Assembly (NCBI GenBank): GCA_964034945.1
Contig: OZ035960.1
Coordinates: forward strand, 83,018,148-83,082,147
Length of the DNA stretch: 64,000 nucleotides
Direction of reading: 5' to 3'
Source of the DNA: Chrysopilus asiliformis
Taxonomy: Eukaryota > Arthropoda > Insecta > Diptera > Rhagionidae
Below are positions 1 to 11,738 of this stretch, piece after piece (position 1 is the stretch's first letter; every line of letters begins with the position of its first letter). Both the position numbers and the translations under genes were made by a program. The notes beneath the pieces were generated by a model. That model did no database searches and was not told the DNA's origin. It saw only the letters and a list, made by a program, of their open reading frames with translations.

Positions 1-437
1 AAATATTTAAGGCAATGTTGATTACCTCAGGTTAGACCGAAAATTTAAGTTTTAGATGGAAGAAGTTACACCACACTGGATAACCTTTTCCCAATGTTTT
101 TAATACGGGTAGTTTATAACTCAGTAATTATAACCGATAAGGATTTAAAAGTCGTAATTACTCCCTACACCGAAACTCAGTGGACACTCCTTTTATTACA
201 TTTATTGACGGGGTGAAAAGCTTAGATAAAAGAAAATCCGATTTTCCATTCACTTTTTTTGTTTTTTTTTGGGACGTTTATCTCCATGTTTGGTTTGCAT
301 GGAACTTGTTCGACCGTTAATTGTAGGTCATTTGTTTAGGGCCCTTTTTGTCGAAACTTTTGTTTTTGTTACATACAAACATCAATGTACTTTGAACTTT
401 TATATTGCTATTAAATATAAATATACCTATACATATA
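1..437. other. AT-rich non-coding stretch
   Basis: No convincing reading frame, RNA gene or repeat structure was seen here. The sequence is T-rich with short homopolymers. Confidence 0.4.
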
Positions 438-526
438 CAGTGTAACGTCCTTATAATATGATGAAACTTCTATATAATGAAATTTTTTCGTTACCCTAGC
501 GATTTCGTTATGTGGAAATTCCACTG
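438..526. mobile_element. Candidate very short MITE
   Basis: The segment begins CAGTGTAACGTCC and ends with the inverse of CAGTGGAATTTCC, flanked on both sides by TA. This fits a miniature Tc1/mariner-type element of about 89 bp with imperfect terminal repeats. The repeats are short and divergent, so the call is tentative. Confidence 0.4.
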
Positions 527-850
527 TATATTTTTTTAAAGCTATATTTTTTGGGACGATTTTTATGCGTTGAATTGAATTATTCAAAATATAAATTTAT
601 GTACGTATTTACAAATATTTAATATTCTGAGGGATTTTCGGTAGAATAACAAGCTTTAAAGAGACAAATTATTTTCGCTTATTATTGCAATTCTTGCAAA
701 ATATTTTATCAGTCATTAGTGGTGTCTAAACCTCTTTTTACGGAATAAAATACTGCGTTCAGTTCTGCCCTACGATACACTTATAGTGTAGTAAAAAGTA
801 CAAAAAGATATTATTCGGGGGGTTTTAGAAGTTGCTGATCACGAACCTGA

Positions 851-1062
851 TGGGAGGACATCTTTTTTCCGTTTTCCCGTAAAAATCTGATGTTGGAATT
901 TCAAAATTCTAAACGAAAGTTCCCGTTAGGATTGTGCTTTATTATTGAAAAAAAAATTGTTGGCTGGTTTGTGGGATCGCGGATCTCAATGCTGGGAGGA
1001 CATCTTTTTTCCTTTTTTCCCGTAAAAATCACCAGGGTCTGATAATGGAATTTCAATATTCA
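851..1062. repeat. Two direct repeats of about 60-70 bp
   Basis: Positions 851-911 and 993-1062 share the block TGGGAGGACATCTTTTTTCC, a CCCGTAAAAATC block, and then a TGGAATTTCAA block. The copies are about 80 bp apart and differ by small indels. It looks like a local duplication or part of a diverged repeat. No gene is visible. Confidence 0.6.
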
Positions 1063-1849
1063 GGCAAAGTATTCTAAGAAGAACGGGAATATACTTTTTT
1101 CCTCAGAAATCAAAATAATGAAAATTTGGAGGTCGCCAAGCGTGGTTCGGTCTTTCAGATATTACAACACTTATACGAGCATGTCAGGTCACGACACGAA
1201 CGAGACCGAGAGAGGCGAATCTCCGAAAGGAAAGCGAATATCCGTGTTTCCCTCCTTCTCGTTCCTCTGGTTATCCTGACAAAACAGAAGTGGGATGAGG
1301 CAGTGCTCTTGTGGGAACCGTGGAAGAGAATTTGTGCGAAGCCGAATAAAACCAAAAAAAAAATCCAATCTATTGTGTGTGCGTGTGCCCAAACAGCCGT
1401 CATCATATGTGAATGTATGTAACAAATCGAACCAGCTGAATACCGCCGTTTACCATTTGATATTCCGTGAAATTGAAAACCGCATCGTTTGCCGTCTCTG
1501 TATTCCATTTCAAGGAAAAAAGAAATCAGACATCTGCCAGTTTCTGCGTGAATAAACCGATTTGCCGTGCCGTGAAGCAAGGATGAATCGTCTAGCGACT
1601 GCATTTTTCGTATCCATCGTACAAATAAAAACAAAGTGAAAAAGAAAAAAAAACACGATCACGTGTTTATTCCCTAAACAGATAGTACTGCGAGTTGGAC
1701 TACGACGTCGACTGTGCCGTCGGTTACGCAGTTGACGTCGCGGTCGAAATGTGGACTGGAATACATAGAACGCCGTGCAGCACTTCAACAACAACCAATT
1801 TGACATTTGTGTAAAAGAAATTTGTCTATCGTGTGAAAGAAAAATAATA
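1063..1849. other. Unassigned stretch, locally GC-richer
   Basis: Positions about 1130-1780 are less AT-rich than the surroundings, and short frames overlap on both strands (for example 1126-1422 plus and 1155-1634 minus). None has a recognisable domain, and overlapping opposite-strand frames are a typical by-product of higher GC. It may be an old retroelement fragment or a 5' gene region; I cannot assign it. Confidence 0.25.
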
Positions 1850-2040
1850 AACATAACAAAAGCTATAATTGCCAATCTGGCAATCATTAGAGACCCGATA
1901 TTCGTATCAAAATTCGAACAGTTTGTACCAAAATTCCACTTTGAAGTCAAACTTTTCAATAAGATTTTTTTAAAAATTCCAATTAGATTTTGATGTATAA
2001 GAGTTTTATGTAGAATCATAACCTAAATAACTTTTTCAAT
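1850..2040 (-). mobile_element. Helentron-like (INE-1-type) element, 3' fragment (copy A)
   Basis: The fragment contains the 3'-terminal block of the family described at 12497-13050. Read on the minus strand it ends GCTTTTGTTATGTTT and is preceded by a hairpin of the GCCAGATTGGC type. It continues into the subterminal block (AATTCCACTTTGAAGTC on the plus strand) and breaks off near 2040. It has an insertion relative to other copies and lacks the 5' end. Confidence 0.75.
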
Positions 2041-2107
2041 TTTCTTTGTTGTTGACCGTTATTTTATAATTATTTTTGTGATGTATAGATAGACTTTTCG
2101 GTCGAAA

Positions 2108-2347
2108 TTAGAAAAAAACAGAATCTAATGTGGATTTAGTTTTATATCCCAATTTGACGTTGGGTATATGATTTTTTAACACTTTTACTATTCTATCTGT
2201 AACTCCACTAGTGTACGTCAGACTTCTATAAACGTGTTCATTGTGATCTTGAATATTGTTAATATTATTGTGAGGATTATGATTGGTAATTGTTTGTATC
2301 ATTAATTTGTTTATTATGTTTTCTGGAAAATTATTTTGTACCCCCAA
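2108..2347 (-). pseudogene. Penelope-like retroelement remnant (linker between RT and endonuclease)
   Basis: The minus-strand reading contains YRSLTYTSGVTDRIVKVLKN followed by a NVKLGYKTKSTLD segment. This pattern (an L-x-Y-x-x-G-x-x-[DE]-[KR]-I block, then an 'x-Y-K-T/S-x-x-T-L' block) is one I associate with the region after the reverse transcriptase of Penelope-like elements, before the GIY-YIG nuclease. Only about 80 codons are readable and neither the RT core nor the nuclease is present, so it is a truncated relic. A LINE or other retroelement origin is not excluded. Confidence 0.5.
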
Positions 2348-2468
2348 AAATTTAAATTTTTTGACGTCAAAGTTGATGCCGCAGTTGCAGTCTCAGTCGA
2401 CTATGTGTTTCAGCATTTAAGCTTGCCGTTTGACAACGTCGCATAGTCCACTAATACAACGATAAAGT

Positions 2469-2840
2469 ATGAACAGGAAGTCGATCCTTCTCATAACCCA
2501 GCTGTCAGGACAGTGTGCTGTTGGAAGCAGAGGTCAGTTACCCGAAAGGCGCATAATTCAGTATATTCGTCACGCTTTGAAATTTCCGGGGACGCAACAT
2601 GCCATTACGGGAATGGATTTTGGATCAACTGGCGACATGCTGTCCGCCATGCGCCGACATTTAACTAACCAGTGCCAGGATAATATCAAGCCATCGCAGA
2701 TTCGCCATCGAACTCCACCATCCAGTTCGGATTTGGGAAAACAGCCCACATCGTCGGCGTCTAATTCGCAGACAACTCAGTCTAATAAAACGCCACGAAA
2801 ATGCTTTGAAGAAGGGCATTTATCCGCTATGAATTTTTGA
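2469..2840 (+). pseudogene. Gag-like coding remnant
   Basis: A frame of 123 codons, less AT-rich than its surroundings, ends with TPRKCFEEGHLSA. This resembles a damaged retroviral-type zinc knuckle (CxxC..GHL..C with the second Cys missing), preceded by a Ser/Thr/Gln-rich linker as often found before the nucleocapsid of Gag. No protease or RT follows; the frame closes just past the knuckle-like segment. I read it as a truncated Gag relic. It may belong with the retroelement debris on either side, but nothing shows a direct link. Confidence 0.35.
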
Positions 2841-2965
2841 AAACTTGGTTTCATGTAAACTGGATCGATTAAAAATTTCCTTACAATTCAAAAAATCTTC
2901 AAACGACCAGCAAAATTACAAAAATCGCATTTGAATCTACACAGTGTTTGAGTCATAGGAAAAAA

Positions 2966-3496
2966 ACATAACAAAAGCTATAATTGCCAATCTGGCAATT
3001 ATTGAAAACCCGTATGGTGATTTAAGTGAACGGCGAACAGTTGTATCAAAATTCCACTTTGAAGTCAAATTTCCCAATAAGATTTTTTAAAATTTATTCC
3101 AATCGGATTTTGATTGTTTTATGTAGAATCATATCCTAAATAACTTTTGTTATTGCACTTCTTTGATAACATGCACCGTTTTTGAGATATTCACAAAAAA
3201 CGTTTGCGTTCGTATGGGGGGTACCCCCCCTAATGGTTCATTTTTGCTCATGAACGAACTTGGCCTCGCATTTTACGAAAAACCAATCTGCTCAAAATTT
3301 TAAGTCTTTAGCTCAATCCGTGCGCCCGCAATCCGCGCCACAGACGGACGGACGGACGGACATACTAAATTCAACTTTTTTTATTATTCTAAACACACTG
3401 GTGTAATTCATTTTTTTGTGTGATGACGGGATCTTGGCGTTACAAACGGTAAGGCAAATCTAATATACCCTTTGGTTTCACCATACGGGTATAAAA
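2966..3496 (-). mobile_element. Helentron-like (INE-1-type) element, full-length copy B
   Basis: Both ends of the family are present. On the minus strand it starts TTTTTATACCCGTATGGTGA and ends CACCATACGGGTTTTC, hairpin, GCTTTTGTTATGTTT. The central (GTCY)n tract is short here (three GGAC units on the plus strand at about 3346-3361). The 12-bp subterminal inverted repeat CCCGTATGGTGA / TCACCATACGGG is intact. The element carries no gene and would depend on a helicase supplied elsewhere. Confidence 0.85.
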
Positions 3497-4030
3497 ACGA
3501 CAACAACGCATTTCCTCCGATTCGGCTTTACTTCGTCGTTCGTCGATTTAATCCATCCACCACCGGCTTCGTCCATCGCCAGTGAGTGCCAGGAAGCGCA
3601 CTCAAATGCTGTGGATTAGTCTTGCTAAGCCATGAGCACAAAGGGTAACTTCCAAGCTCTAATTACCCTCAAATTAAGTTTATCAATTGATCAAATTAAT
3701 GTAATTATTTTTTTTCCGTTTGTGATTCGGAAATTTCACATACAAGTTTTTCATTATTGAATCTATTTTTAATGTAAAGAAAAGAAATTAACAGTGTGAC
3801 AAAAAAAACAAAAATAGCTTAGAGAGCAAGCCATATAAACACGTAAATCGCTTGTGGATACCCGAGAACTTTCAAAGGTCTGTCGACCCTGCTGTGGATG
3901 ATGTGCCGGTTAGGCTCATCCGGAAGCCCGCCCTCTGGAAGTCCAAACCTTGAACCGTTGGATTACAAACGAGTTGAATTAGAGAGAGCATGATTTGTCA
4001 AAAAGACATCCTAATATTGACTCCTGAAAA
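3497..4030. other. Unassigned stretch
   Basis: Two GC-richer patches (about 3505-3640 and 3850-3990) lie in AT-rich sequence. No frame with a recognisable domain and no clear exon pattern were seen. They may be debris of an older element that copy B interrupted. Confidence 0.25.
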
Positions 4031-4330
4031 ATGGATTCCGCCCAAAATATTGGACAACTTACCAAAATATTGGTGCTGGCGTTTTGGAAGAATTATGTGG
4101 ATTCGATCGGCAGAGAGCTCGCGGTTAAACAAATTGTGGCCATTTTGAACAAAAAACCTTTTTCACAATTTTTTTTTTTTTGGAAAATGTTTGATGACAT
4201 CTCGATATTACCTTTCACACATAATTGCCATGTGCCAAATAACATGATTTAATAAAGAAATCAAAAATTTTTTACAAATAACATTTTCTTATTTTCTGTT
4301 AACATCAATCCAAGCCATTGGAACACTCTG
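4031..4330 (+). other. Short unassigned frame and AT-rich tail
   Basis: A 73-codon frame begins at 4031, contains a homopolymeric F run coded by a T tract, and has no recognisable domain. A possible poly(A) signal (AATAAA at about 4250) follows. It could be the degraded end of a transposon; I would not annotate it as a gene. Confidence 0.2.
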
Positions 4331-4332
4331 TA

Positions 4333-4674
4333 TATGCGAATTATGCGCATTGTGAAGGGCGTATCGCGAACTAAAACCAATCATCATATATTAAAGTTGG
4401 AATTCGTTAATTGTGCGGTACACATTTATCAGGGAAAAGTTGCTGTTAAAGGTAAGTAAATATTTTCTGGTTTTATACCAGACCTTTATTAAACCTTCAG
4501 CTCGTTCAAAAGACTGAAGAAGTCGATTTCCTTTCAATATCACGACGACTCCATCGTCTTATGCACCTCAGAGACGCAATCAAGAATCAATCTGGCGATA
4601 AATTGATATCGTTGATCAATGAACTGAACATGCTGGTACCGATAGCGGTGAAAGGTGCAAAATACATAGCTTGA
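4333..4674 (+). pseudogene. Two-part coding remnant with an intron-like spacer
   Basis: Positions 4333-4451 read open for 39 codons and end at AAAG|GTAAGT, a good 5' splice site. After about 50 bp an acceptor-like TTCAG occurs at about 4500, followed by a 57-codon open stretch closing with TGA near 4674. It reads KTEEVDFLSISRRLHRLMHL and continues helical. The two frames do not join in phase through that donor and acceptor, which meet a stop five codons in. I do not recognise the protein. It is either a decayed gene fragment or chance. Confidence 0.3.
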
Positions 4675-6165
4675 TGCCATATTGCGTTTATGCTATCTAG
4701 AAAAGGAAATGAGCATTATAATTGAGTTCAATGTAGGCTGCATGAGTCAAAGTACACTGTTGTCAACTTAATTAAAATCATTATAAACTCAATTGCAATT
4801 TTAAGTACCTACTAAAAAAACTTACAAGATAGTCTTATAACGTTTATTCTTACTTGCATATAGATAGATGCTCAACGTTAGTTGATATGGCGACAATCTT
4901 ATTAGCCATTGGACTTAATTATTTTCCGAAGTACACCTTTAGGCCAAAATATAGACCAGATATCTACACATAAATATTATTTTTTTTAAACTAATTAGTT
5001 CAAGAAATAGTTTATCGACACAAAAATATGGGTACTCATATACTATGACTAAATTTTAATGGATTTAATAAAGTAATAAAACATGCAATAATAGTTTCCA
5101 ATTTATTGCTAGCAAATTGTTGTCATGTTTTACCGATTAAATTAATTACAGTGCGTGCAAAAACTATCAATTTTGAAAATTATTGCTTAAAACTAGGATA
5201 AACTTTTTCATTATTTTTTTTTTGTACATACACTGCGAGAAAACTTTGTCGTAAACCAATAAAATCTATAAAATCTGACATTGCTTTTATAATGTGGTTA
5301 TTTTCTTAAACTCAATGTAAAAGTTCATAATTTTAAGAGAAATAATGAAAATGTCATGAATTTTATAATAACGATATCATTGCTTTTATTGTAATTTACA
5401 TTGATTTCAAGATGCCCATTCTATTGAGTCTATTTAATTGTATCATGGCACAAAAATGTCTAAGAAACAGCAAAACCAGTCTCGCTCTTTGGCAGTTGCG
5501 TTCAATTCTATGGAAAAACAAATCAATATGGCATATTTTTAATCCCAATTTAAGACTGTTTCATTAATATGAAGTGAAATTGATTTGAAGAAATCAGTTT
5601 TGGGAATAATGTCTTTTTAAAAATTAGTTTGAGCTATTTTTATAAATTTTTTTGCGGAAATTTCCCTTTTATTACAAAATATTGAGGGGGAGTGGTATTT
5701 TTTTCGAGCACCACTTTTATCGAGCAATTTCCTTCGTTTGGTGTTCTTAGTCTAAAAAATAATCAAAAATTAATATTTTTTATTTAATATCATATTAGTT
5801 GTAAAACATTTTTCTTCCATAGTTCATACATTAGATGTAACATAATGTCGTGAAAAAAGACGGAAAACATAAACACAATATTAAGACTAGAAAGTGTTAC
5901 TGATATTCCGAATAAAAAATTTCATTGAATTTATCGAAAAATTTCATTGATTTTACAAAGAATTCTGTCGCTGATTCCATCGTAAAATCAATGAAATCTT
6001 CATAATAAAATTAATGTAGATTTTTATAGGCTCGAAATCCATGACTTTTCAGTAATTTTAAACTATTTAAAAAAGTTACAATGGAAGTTACCTCAAAAAT
6101 AAAAGTAAGATCAAAAAAGTTGAGAGATTCGAGACATTATGAAATCCTTCACGGAGCGAAAAATC
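4675..6165. other. AT-rich intergenic stretch with a hairpin
   Basis: No gene is visible. Positions 5940-5958 and 5983-6001 form an inverted repeat (TTTCATTGATTTTAC and its complement) with a short loop. Scattered copies of similar 'AATCAATGAAATC' words occur from about 5250 to 6010, suggesting an old repeat. Confidence 0.4.
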
Positions 6166-6728
6166 ATTGGTTGATTCAACTCATTAGTTGATTTCGTGAT
6201 TAACCAACAATACAATGAACTTGGTAAAATTTACTACAAATGTGATTAAATAAACTATGGAGCGTGAGTAAATAAACTAACGACTCATTGTTGACTAATT
6301 TTTTTAGATATCACGGAAATTGTTTGATTTTAACACAAACGTTGTTGATTTAAATACAGATCCGTGATACATTGATTACGAAGATATTTGATTGAAGGTC
6401 TGGCTGACTGAGCGATTTTTGCCTTCCCTTATAATTTTTAAGAAGTTTGTGGCAGTCACGGTATAAGCACTCAAGTCGAATTCTTATGCCGCGTACACAC
6501 CGCAGTTAGCACGGTGCTGGACAACTCGGTGCCGGACAATTTCAGTTGCTTACCCCTCTTCTTTTCTCCCTACACCCCTTCCCTTCGCGTTCCATTTTCC
6601 CAGTGTAATCACGAAGTTGTGAATTAACGTGACAATTTTTTACGAAGTTGACAATAAACGTGATCGCTAATGCACAATGAACGTGGTCATTTAATCACGC
6701 AAAGTATAGTTGAATCAAACAATGAAAA
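6166..6728. mobile_element. Candidate MITE with long imperfect terminal inverted repeats
   Basis: The left end (TCATTGGTTGATTCAACT, then CGTGATTAA and CAATGAAC) matches the reverse complement of the right end (TCATTGTTTGATTCAACT, then CGTGATTAA and TTCATTGTGC). About 60 bp on each side align imperfectly. The interior has no coding potential. Target duplications could not be fixed, so ends are approximate. Confidence 0.5.
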
Positions 6729-7179
6729 TTGTATGATTTTGATAAACGACTACCTATCATAGGACGGGCTTTAATTCCAGTATAAGTTGATGGCCAAAAA
6801 CCGCGATAAGATTGCTCTATAGGTTCAGATGATACAATATAGTGGTTTACAGGCAATGGAAAGGTAGATTTTAGTGGACGAAAACATTTCTTTAGGACAA
6901 TTTTCCCAATGATGCAAATCATGTCCAAATATCTCCAATGATTCAAGAGATAGAGGGATAGGGGAAAGCGGAAAGGGAAGGGGTGAATTTACAGGAAAGG
7001 GACAGGGTAAATTTAAGTGGGCGGAGATTTCCCTGGGAGGAAAACCTTCTCAATGGCGAAAACTGGATCAAAATTGCTCTAATGCTTAAGAAGATGGCAG
7101 GCGTGGAGTAAGAAGCAGAGGGAAGTTTGAGTTAACGTATAGCTAGAAGATGCCCCTCATTACTAACAAGGGAAGGTCG

Positions 7180-7423
7180 CGAACCCGAACACGTCGAATT
7201 TGCTGATTTTTGGATATGTTATAGAGGACCGAAAACTATGCGACACGTTTTTGTTATTTGCCAATAAATGGTTTAGAGGGGGGAAACTCCCCTCGGGCAA
7301 AAGATTGATTTTTGGACATAACTTGAAAAAAAGTATTCCGATTTAAACGAAACAAAAATCAAAAGTTTTCTTTTGATTGAAACTGCAAAAAGATAAATTT
7401 AAAATTACTTTGATAGGGTAGAG
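7180..7423. repeat. Dispersed host repeat interrupted by the LTR retrotransposon
   Basis: The stretch before the left LTR (GATTTAAACGAAACAAAAA, TAGGGTAGAG) is matched at about 53950-54101 (ATTTAAACGAAACAAAAAC, ATAGGGTAGAG), and the similarity resumes after the right LTR at 11859. It is therefore a dispersed repeat that was the landing site of the retrotransposon. Its class is not evident. Confidence 0.65.
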
Positions 7424-7539
7424 TGTTGTAATAATAGAACCTATTGTATTGTGAAATAAGACCGAATAAATGATTCTTAGTTAAGCTGGCAAGCGGTGCA
7501 GTTGTTTCATTTCTAAGTATTGTCGGAGACAATAGAACA
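7424..7539 (+). repeat. Left LTR (116 bp)
   Basis: It is identical over all 116 bases to the right LTR, with TG...CA ends and a poly(A) signal AATAAA at 7465-7470. No obvious TATA box is seen. Confidence 0.95.
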
Positions 7540-7556
7540 TGGCGCAGCCGTTCTAA
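7540..7556 (+). promoter_or_regulatory. Probable tRNA primer-binding site
   Basis: TGGCGCAGCCG directly abuts the left LTR. The TGGCGCAG start resembles the tRNA-Ser-type primer sites of several insect Ty3/gypsy elements. The tRNA identity is inferred, not checked. Confidence 0.65.
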
Positions 7557-7574
7557 GGATTTTGGGAAAAATCT

Positions 7575-10500
7575 ATGGCCGGAATTCAAACTGGAGAATC
7601 TTTTAACACTGATAGTGGAGAACCTTCGAAAATAAAGAAAGATTTGCCGGAAAGTGAAAGTGAATCTTCGTCTAAAGATACATATTCGAGTGCGGAGTCA
7701 TCGGCTGAGAGTTCGTGCAGGACAATGGATTTTAATAAGCCAGAACCGCTTAATTTGGAAGGAAATCTCGCAGTGAATTTCCAAATATTTAAAAGAGACT
7801 TCAATACGTTTATGATAGCGTCGGAAAAAGATAAGAAGTCGGAAGATATAAAAAAAGCGATTCTATTAAATGTGATTGGCAAGGAGGCTCGATTAAAATT
7901 TTACACGTGGGAAGTAGCAACACGTGCTAACACCAAGTTGGAAGATGTTATACAGGCATTCGAAGACTACTGTAATCCGAAAAAGAATGCAATTTATGAG
8001 AGAATGAAGTTTTATAAACGTGTTTAAAAAGAGTTGGAGCCGTTTGATAATTTTTTGACCGACCTGCGATGTTTAGCGGAAGGTTGCGAATTTAATGCAG
8101 AAAAAGACAAATTAATCAGGGACTTTATTATCCTTGGATTAAGAAACAAGGAACTCAGCGAGAAACTCATGAATACGGTGGACTTAGAGCTGGAGAAAAC
8201 AATTAATTTGTGCCGGGTAGCAGAGTTAGAAGCCGTGAGGTCAAAGGAGGTGAACAACGAGGGGACTCAAGTGGTAGCAGCTATTAAAGGGAAGAATAAA
8301 AACAATCATCAGTTTAATAACAATATAAAAAAATTTGATAAATTGAATGTAAATACTAAAAAATCTAATTCTAGGGACTGTAAAGAGAAAAAACAATGCG
8401 AGCACTGTCTAACGGTACATGCGAAAAACAATTGTCCAGCGTACGGGAAATTGTGCCGAAACTGCAAGAAACCGGGACATTTCTATCTGGCGTGCAAATT
8501 TAATCGTCGTCAAAAGCGTCGAGCAAACGAGATTGTCACAGCTGAAACGTCAAGTGAGTCGAGTGAAGAAGAAATTAATTCTTTGTTTATAGATAGTGTT
8601 AAAAAGGAGTCTTGTGGTAAATCCGAATCCCAATGGTTTGAGTGTTTAAAAATAAATGAAAACAAAATAAATTTTAAAGTAGACACCGGTTCAGAAATAA
8701 ATGTTTTGCCGTATCATTTATTTTTAGACATTCAAAAAAGTGAACAAGTTCAAGTTAAGCCAGTTAAAATTGTTTTAGAATCTTACGGTGGTTATAAAAT
8801 TAAACCAATAGGCGTGGTCAAGCTTAACTGTAGGTACAACAATCGAGATTTGCCGCAAGAGTTCTTTGTCGTGGATACAAATTCATCACCCATTCTAGGT
8901 CTTCGAGGTTGTAGAGATTTTGGGCTGATCAAAAAAATTGAACTGTTAGAGAATTCAAAAGAAAAAATAGTTAGAGATAATCTAGATGTGTTCAGTGGAT
9001 TGGGTTGCTTTCCAAGAAAGTGTAAATTTCGGGTAAACCCACAGATATCTCCATCGGTAAAACCAGCTCGTAGAATTCCTCTCGCGATAAATGATCGCTT
9101 AAAAAGGGAACTAGAGAAATTAGTTAGTTCCAAAATAATAGAACCTGTTTCACATCCTAAAAGTTGGGTTAGTAATCTAGTGATTGTGGAGAAGAAAAAT
9201 GGAGATTTGCGGTTGTGTATAAATCCTCAAGATTTGAATAAGGCTCTAATTCAAAATAAACAGCTTATTCCAAAGGTAGAAGCACTTCAGGCGAAACTAG
9301 CAAATATGAATTACTTTAGTGTCCTTGACCTAAAGGAAGGGTTTTGGCAGGTGATGCTGGATGAAGAGAGCAGTCACTTATGCACTTTCAACACCCCTTT
9401 TGGGTGTTTCCGTTTTCTAAGACTACCTTTTGGGTTAAGTGTTTCACCTCAGGAATTTCAAACACATACCGATGATAATTTCGGTGATCTTCCGGGAACT
9501 TTCAGATTTTTTGATGATTTTCTTATTTTTGGGAGAACCGAAAAGGAGCATGACGAAAATCTGAACAGAGTTTTTGAGAGAGCGCGTAAAATTAATGTGA
9601 AATTTAATAAGGAAAAGTTTCAGTATTGCGTTAAAGAGGTTAAATATTTGGGTCAAATTTTTTCAACCGAGGGTATGAAGCCAGATCCATCTAGAATAAA
9701 TGCTGTGTTAAATTTAAAACCTCCGAAAACTAAAAAAGAATTGCAATCAATTCTCGGGATGATAAATTATTTGCGTAGTTTTATACCAAATTTATCAGCT
9801 GAATGTATCTCAATTAGAGAACTGCTTAAAGAAAAAACAGTATTTAATTGGTTGCCGGCTCACACGAAAGAATTTGAACGAATAAAAAGCATGATCACTA
9901 GGGCCCCAAATTTAAAAAACTTTGACGAGACGAAAGATGTGGTGCTGCAATGCGACGCATCGCAGTCGGGATTGGGTGCCTGTCTGATTCAGGAAGGGGG
10001 GCCAGTATGCTACGCATCTAGAAGTCTGAATGAAACCGAGCAGAACTATGCTCAGATAGAGAAGGAGATGCTAGCGATACTTTTTGCGTTTAAAAAATTC
10101 CATTTTTATGTTTATGGACGATCTGTTACCGTTCATACAGACCATAAACCTTTGGTATCTATTTTCAAAAAAGACTTAAATAGCATTGATTCTTCACGCC
10201 TTCAGAGAATGCGTCTTAAACTTATAAGATATCAGCTAAAGGTCAATTATGTTGCGGGAAAATACCTTCATGTAGCCGATTTGTTATCGAGGGATTATGA
10301 TCTCTTAGAACCCAATACAGGAGAGGAGGATTTAAATGAAATTGTCCATTCGATCAATTTAAGTGAGGATCGAAAGCAAATTTTGGGTAAAGAACTTTTA
10401 GGAGATCCCGTTCTTTCGAGGGTAATATACTTTTGTCTCAAGGGTTGGCCAAAGGATAAAACGAAGGTTTCTGAAGAAACCAAATGTTTTTATAGAAATA

Positions 10501-11657
10501 AAGACAAAATTTTCTACGAAGATGGACTTCTGTTTTTCGAAAATCGTGTAATAGTTCCGGAAAGTATGAAAAGTCACATGATTTCACTATTACATGAGTC
10601 CCATATGGGAGTTACAAAGACACAAAAAAGAGCTAAAGAGCTTCTTTACTGGCCAAATATGAACCAACAAATTGAGAATATGATAGTATCTTGTAACACC
10701 TGTCAAAAATATATGAGGAGCAAAATTAAAGAGCCTATTATATTTCACGATATTCCACCTTTGAGATTCCATAAATTAGGGATGGATATTATGGAATTTG
10801 GTCAAAAATATTACCTAGTCATTGGAGATTATTTTTCAAAATGGATAGATATTGTAGAATTAAAATGTAAGTCTATGGAAGAAATAATCACCCATTTAAA
10901 AATAATATTTTCCACTCATGGAATACCTAAACAAATTGTCTGTGACAATAGTCCTTTCAATTCGTCTAAATTTAAAGAATTCGCCCGTCAAAATGAAGTC
11001 GAATTGATTTTCAGTAGTCCGTACTACCCTAAATCTAACGGTTTTGCGGAGAGATGTGTAGGCATTGCGAAAGGGTTACTTAAAAAATGCAAAGAAAGTA
11101 ACACAGAGTTTTTTATAGCACTTTCAGAATTTCGGAACACTCCTATTCCTGCACTAGGAGCCTCTCCCGCTCAAATTCTTTTTAGCCGTCGTTGTAGAAC
11201 CAAGCTTCCGACCCATGACTCTAAACTGGAACCTAAAGTAATGAAAAATGTATTAAGCAAAATTATACTCTCCCAAGAAAAAACCAAAAAATTTTATGAT
11301 CGAAATACCAAATCGCGAGTAGACTTTAAGCTAGGAGACCCTATTTTACATAAAAAGCCCAACTCGTATTGGTATCCAGGGAAAATCGTAGGAATTCATG
11401 AAAGCCCGAGATCCTACATCATCGAGGACAAAGAGGGAGGTACCTATCGAAGAAATAAAAGTTTTTTGAGTCATAGAAAATCGATTCCAGACGAAGTAGC
11501 TCGAGACAATCAAAACGTAACAAATGAAGAGGTAGAAAAGTCCACGGACATAAACAAACATGCAGTGAATCTTCCTATGGACTCCTATGTTACTAGATCC
11601 GGGCGCGTAAGCAAACCGCCAGATAAATATTTGGCCAGTGCTCTGCATTGCTGTTAA
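7575..11657 (+). pseudogene. gag-pol polyprotein of the LTR retrotransposon, with one in-frame stop
   Basis: One reading frame spans 7575-11657, broken only by TAA at 8025-8027, after 150 Gag codons. In order: a Gag N-terminal part with acidic Ser-rich start; two zinc-knuckle-like motifs at 8397-8495 (the second is CX2CX4HX4C, CRNCKKPGHFYLAC); protease with DTG at 8682-8690; RT with the FFDD box (Asp pair 9513-9518); RNase H (QCDASQSGLGA, HTDHKPL); integrase with an HHCC finger and the D, D, E residues at 10785, 10944 and 11049. The stop lies upstream of the zinc knuckles, not at a gag/pol boundary, so it looks like a nonsense mutation rather than programmed readthrough. The ATG at 7575 is the first in frame after the primer site. 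Every catalytic motif is otherwise preserved, consistent with recent insertion. Confidence 0.93.
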
Positions 11658-11670
11658 ATTAATAAAATTG

Positions 11671-11694
11671 AAAAAAAAAAAAAAAAAAAAAAAA
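11671..11694 (+). repeat. A24 homopolymer between pol and the 3' LTR
   Basis: An uninterrupted run of 24 A lies just after the pol stop codon and before the purine tract. It may be part of the element's 3' untranslated region. Confidence 0.8.
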
Positions 11695-11728
11695 TTTGTA
11701 ATATGAAGCATATTGAATTTCTGAAATT

Positions 11729-11738
11729 AAAGGGGAGG
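11729..11738 (+). promoter_or_regulatory. Polypurine tract
   Basis: AAAGGGGAGG abuts the right LTR, the expected place for plus-strand priming. Confidence 0.8.

Noticed and set aside
1155..1634. 159-codon minus-strand frame
   Set aside because: It overlaps equally good plus-strand frames, has no domain, and sits in a GC-richer patch where chance frames are long.
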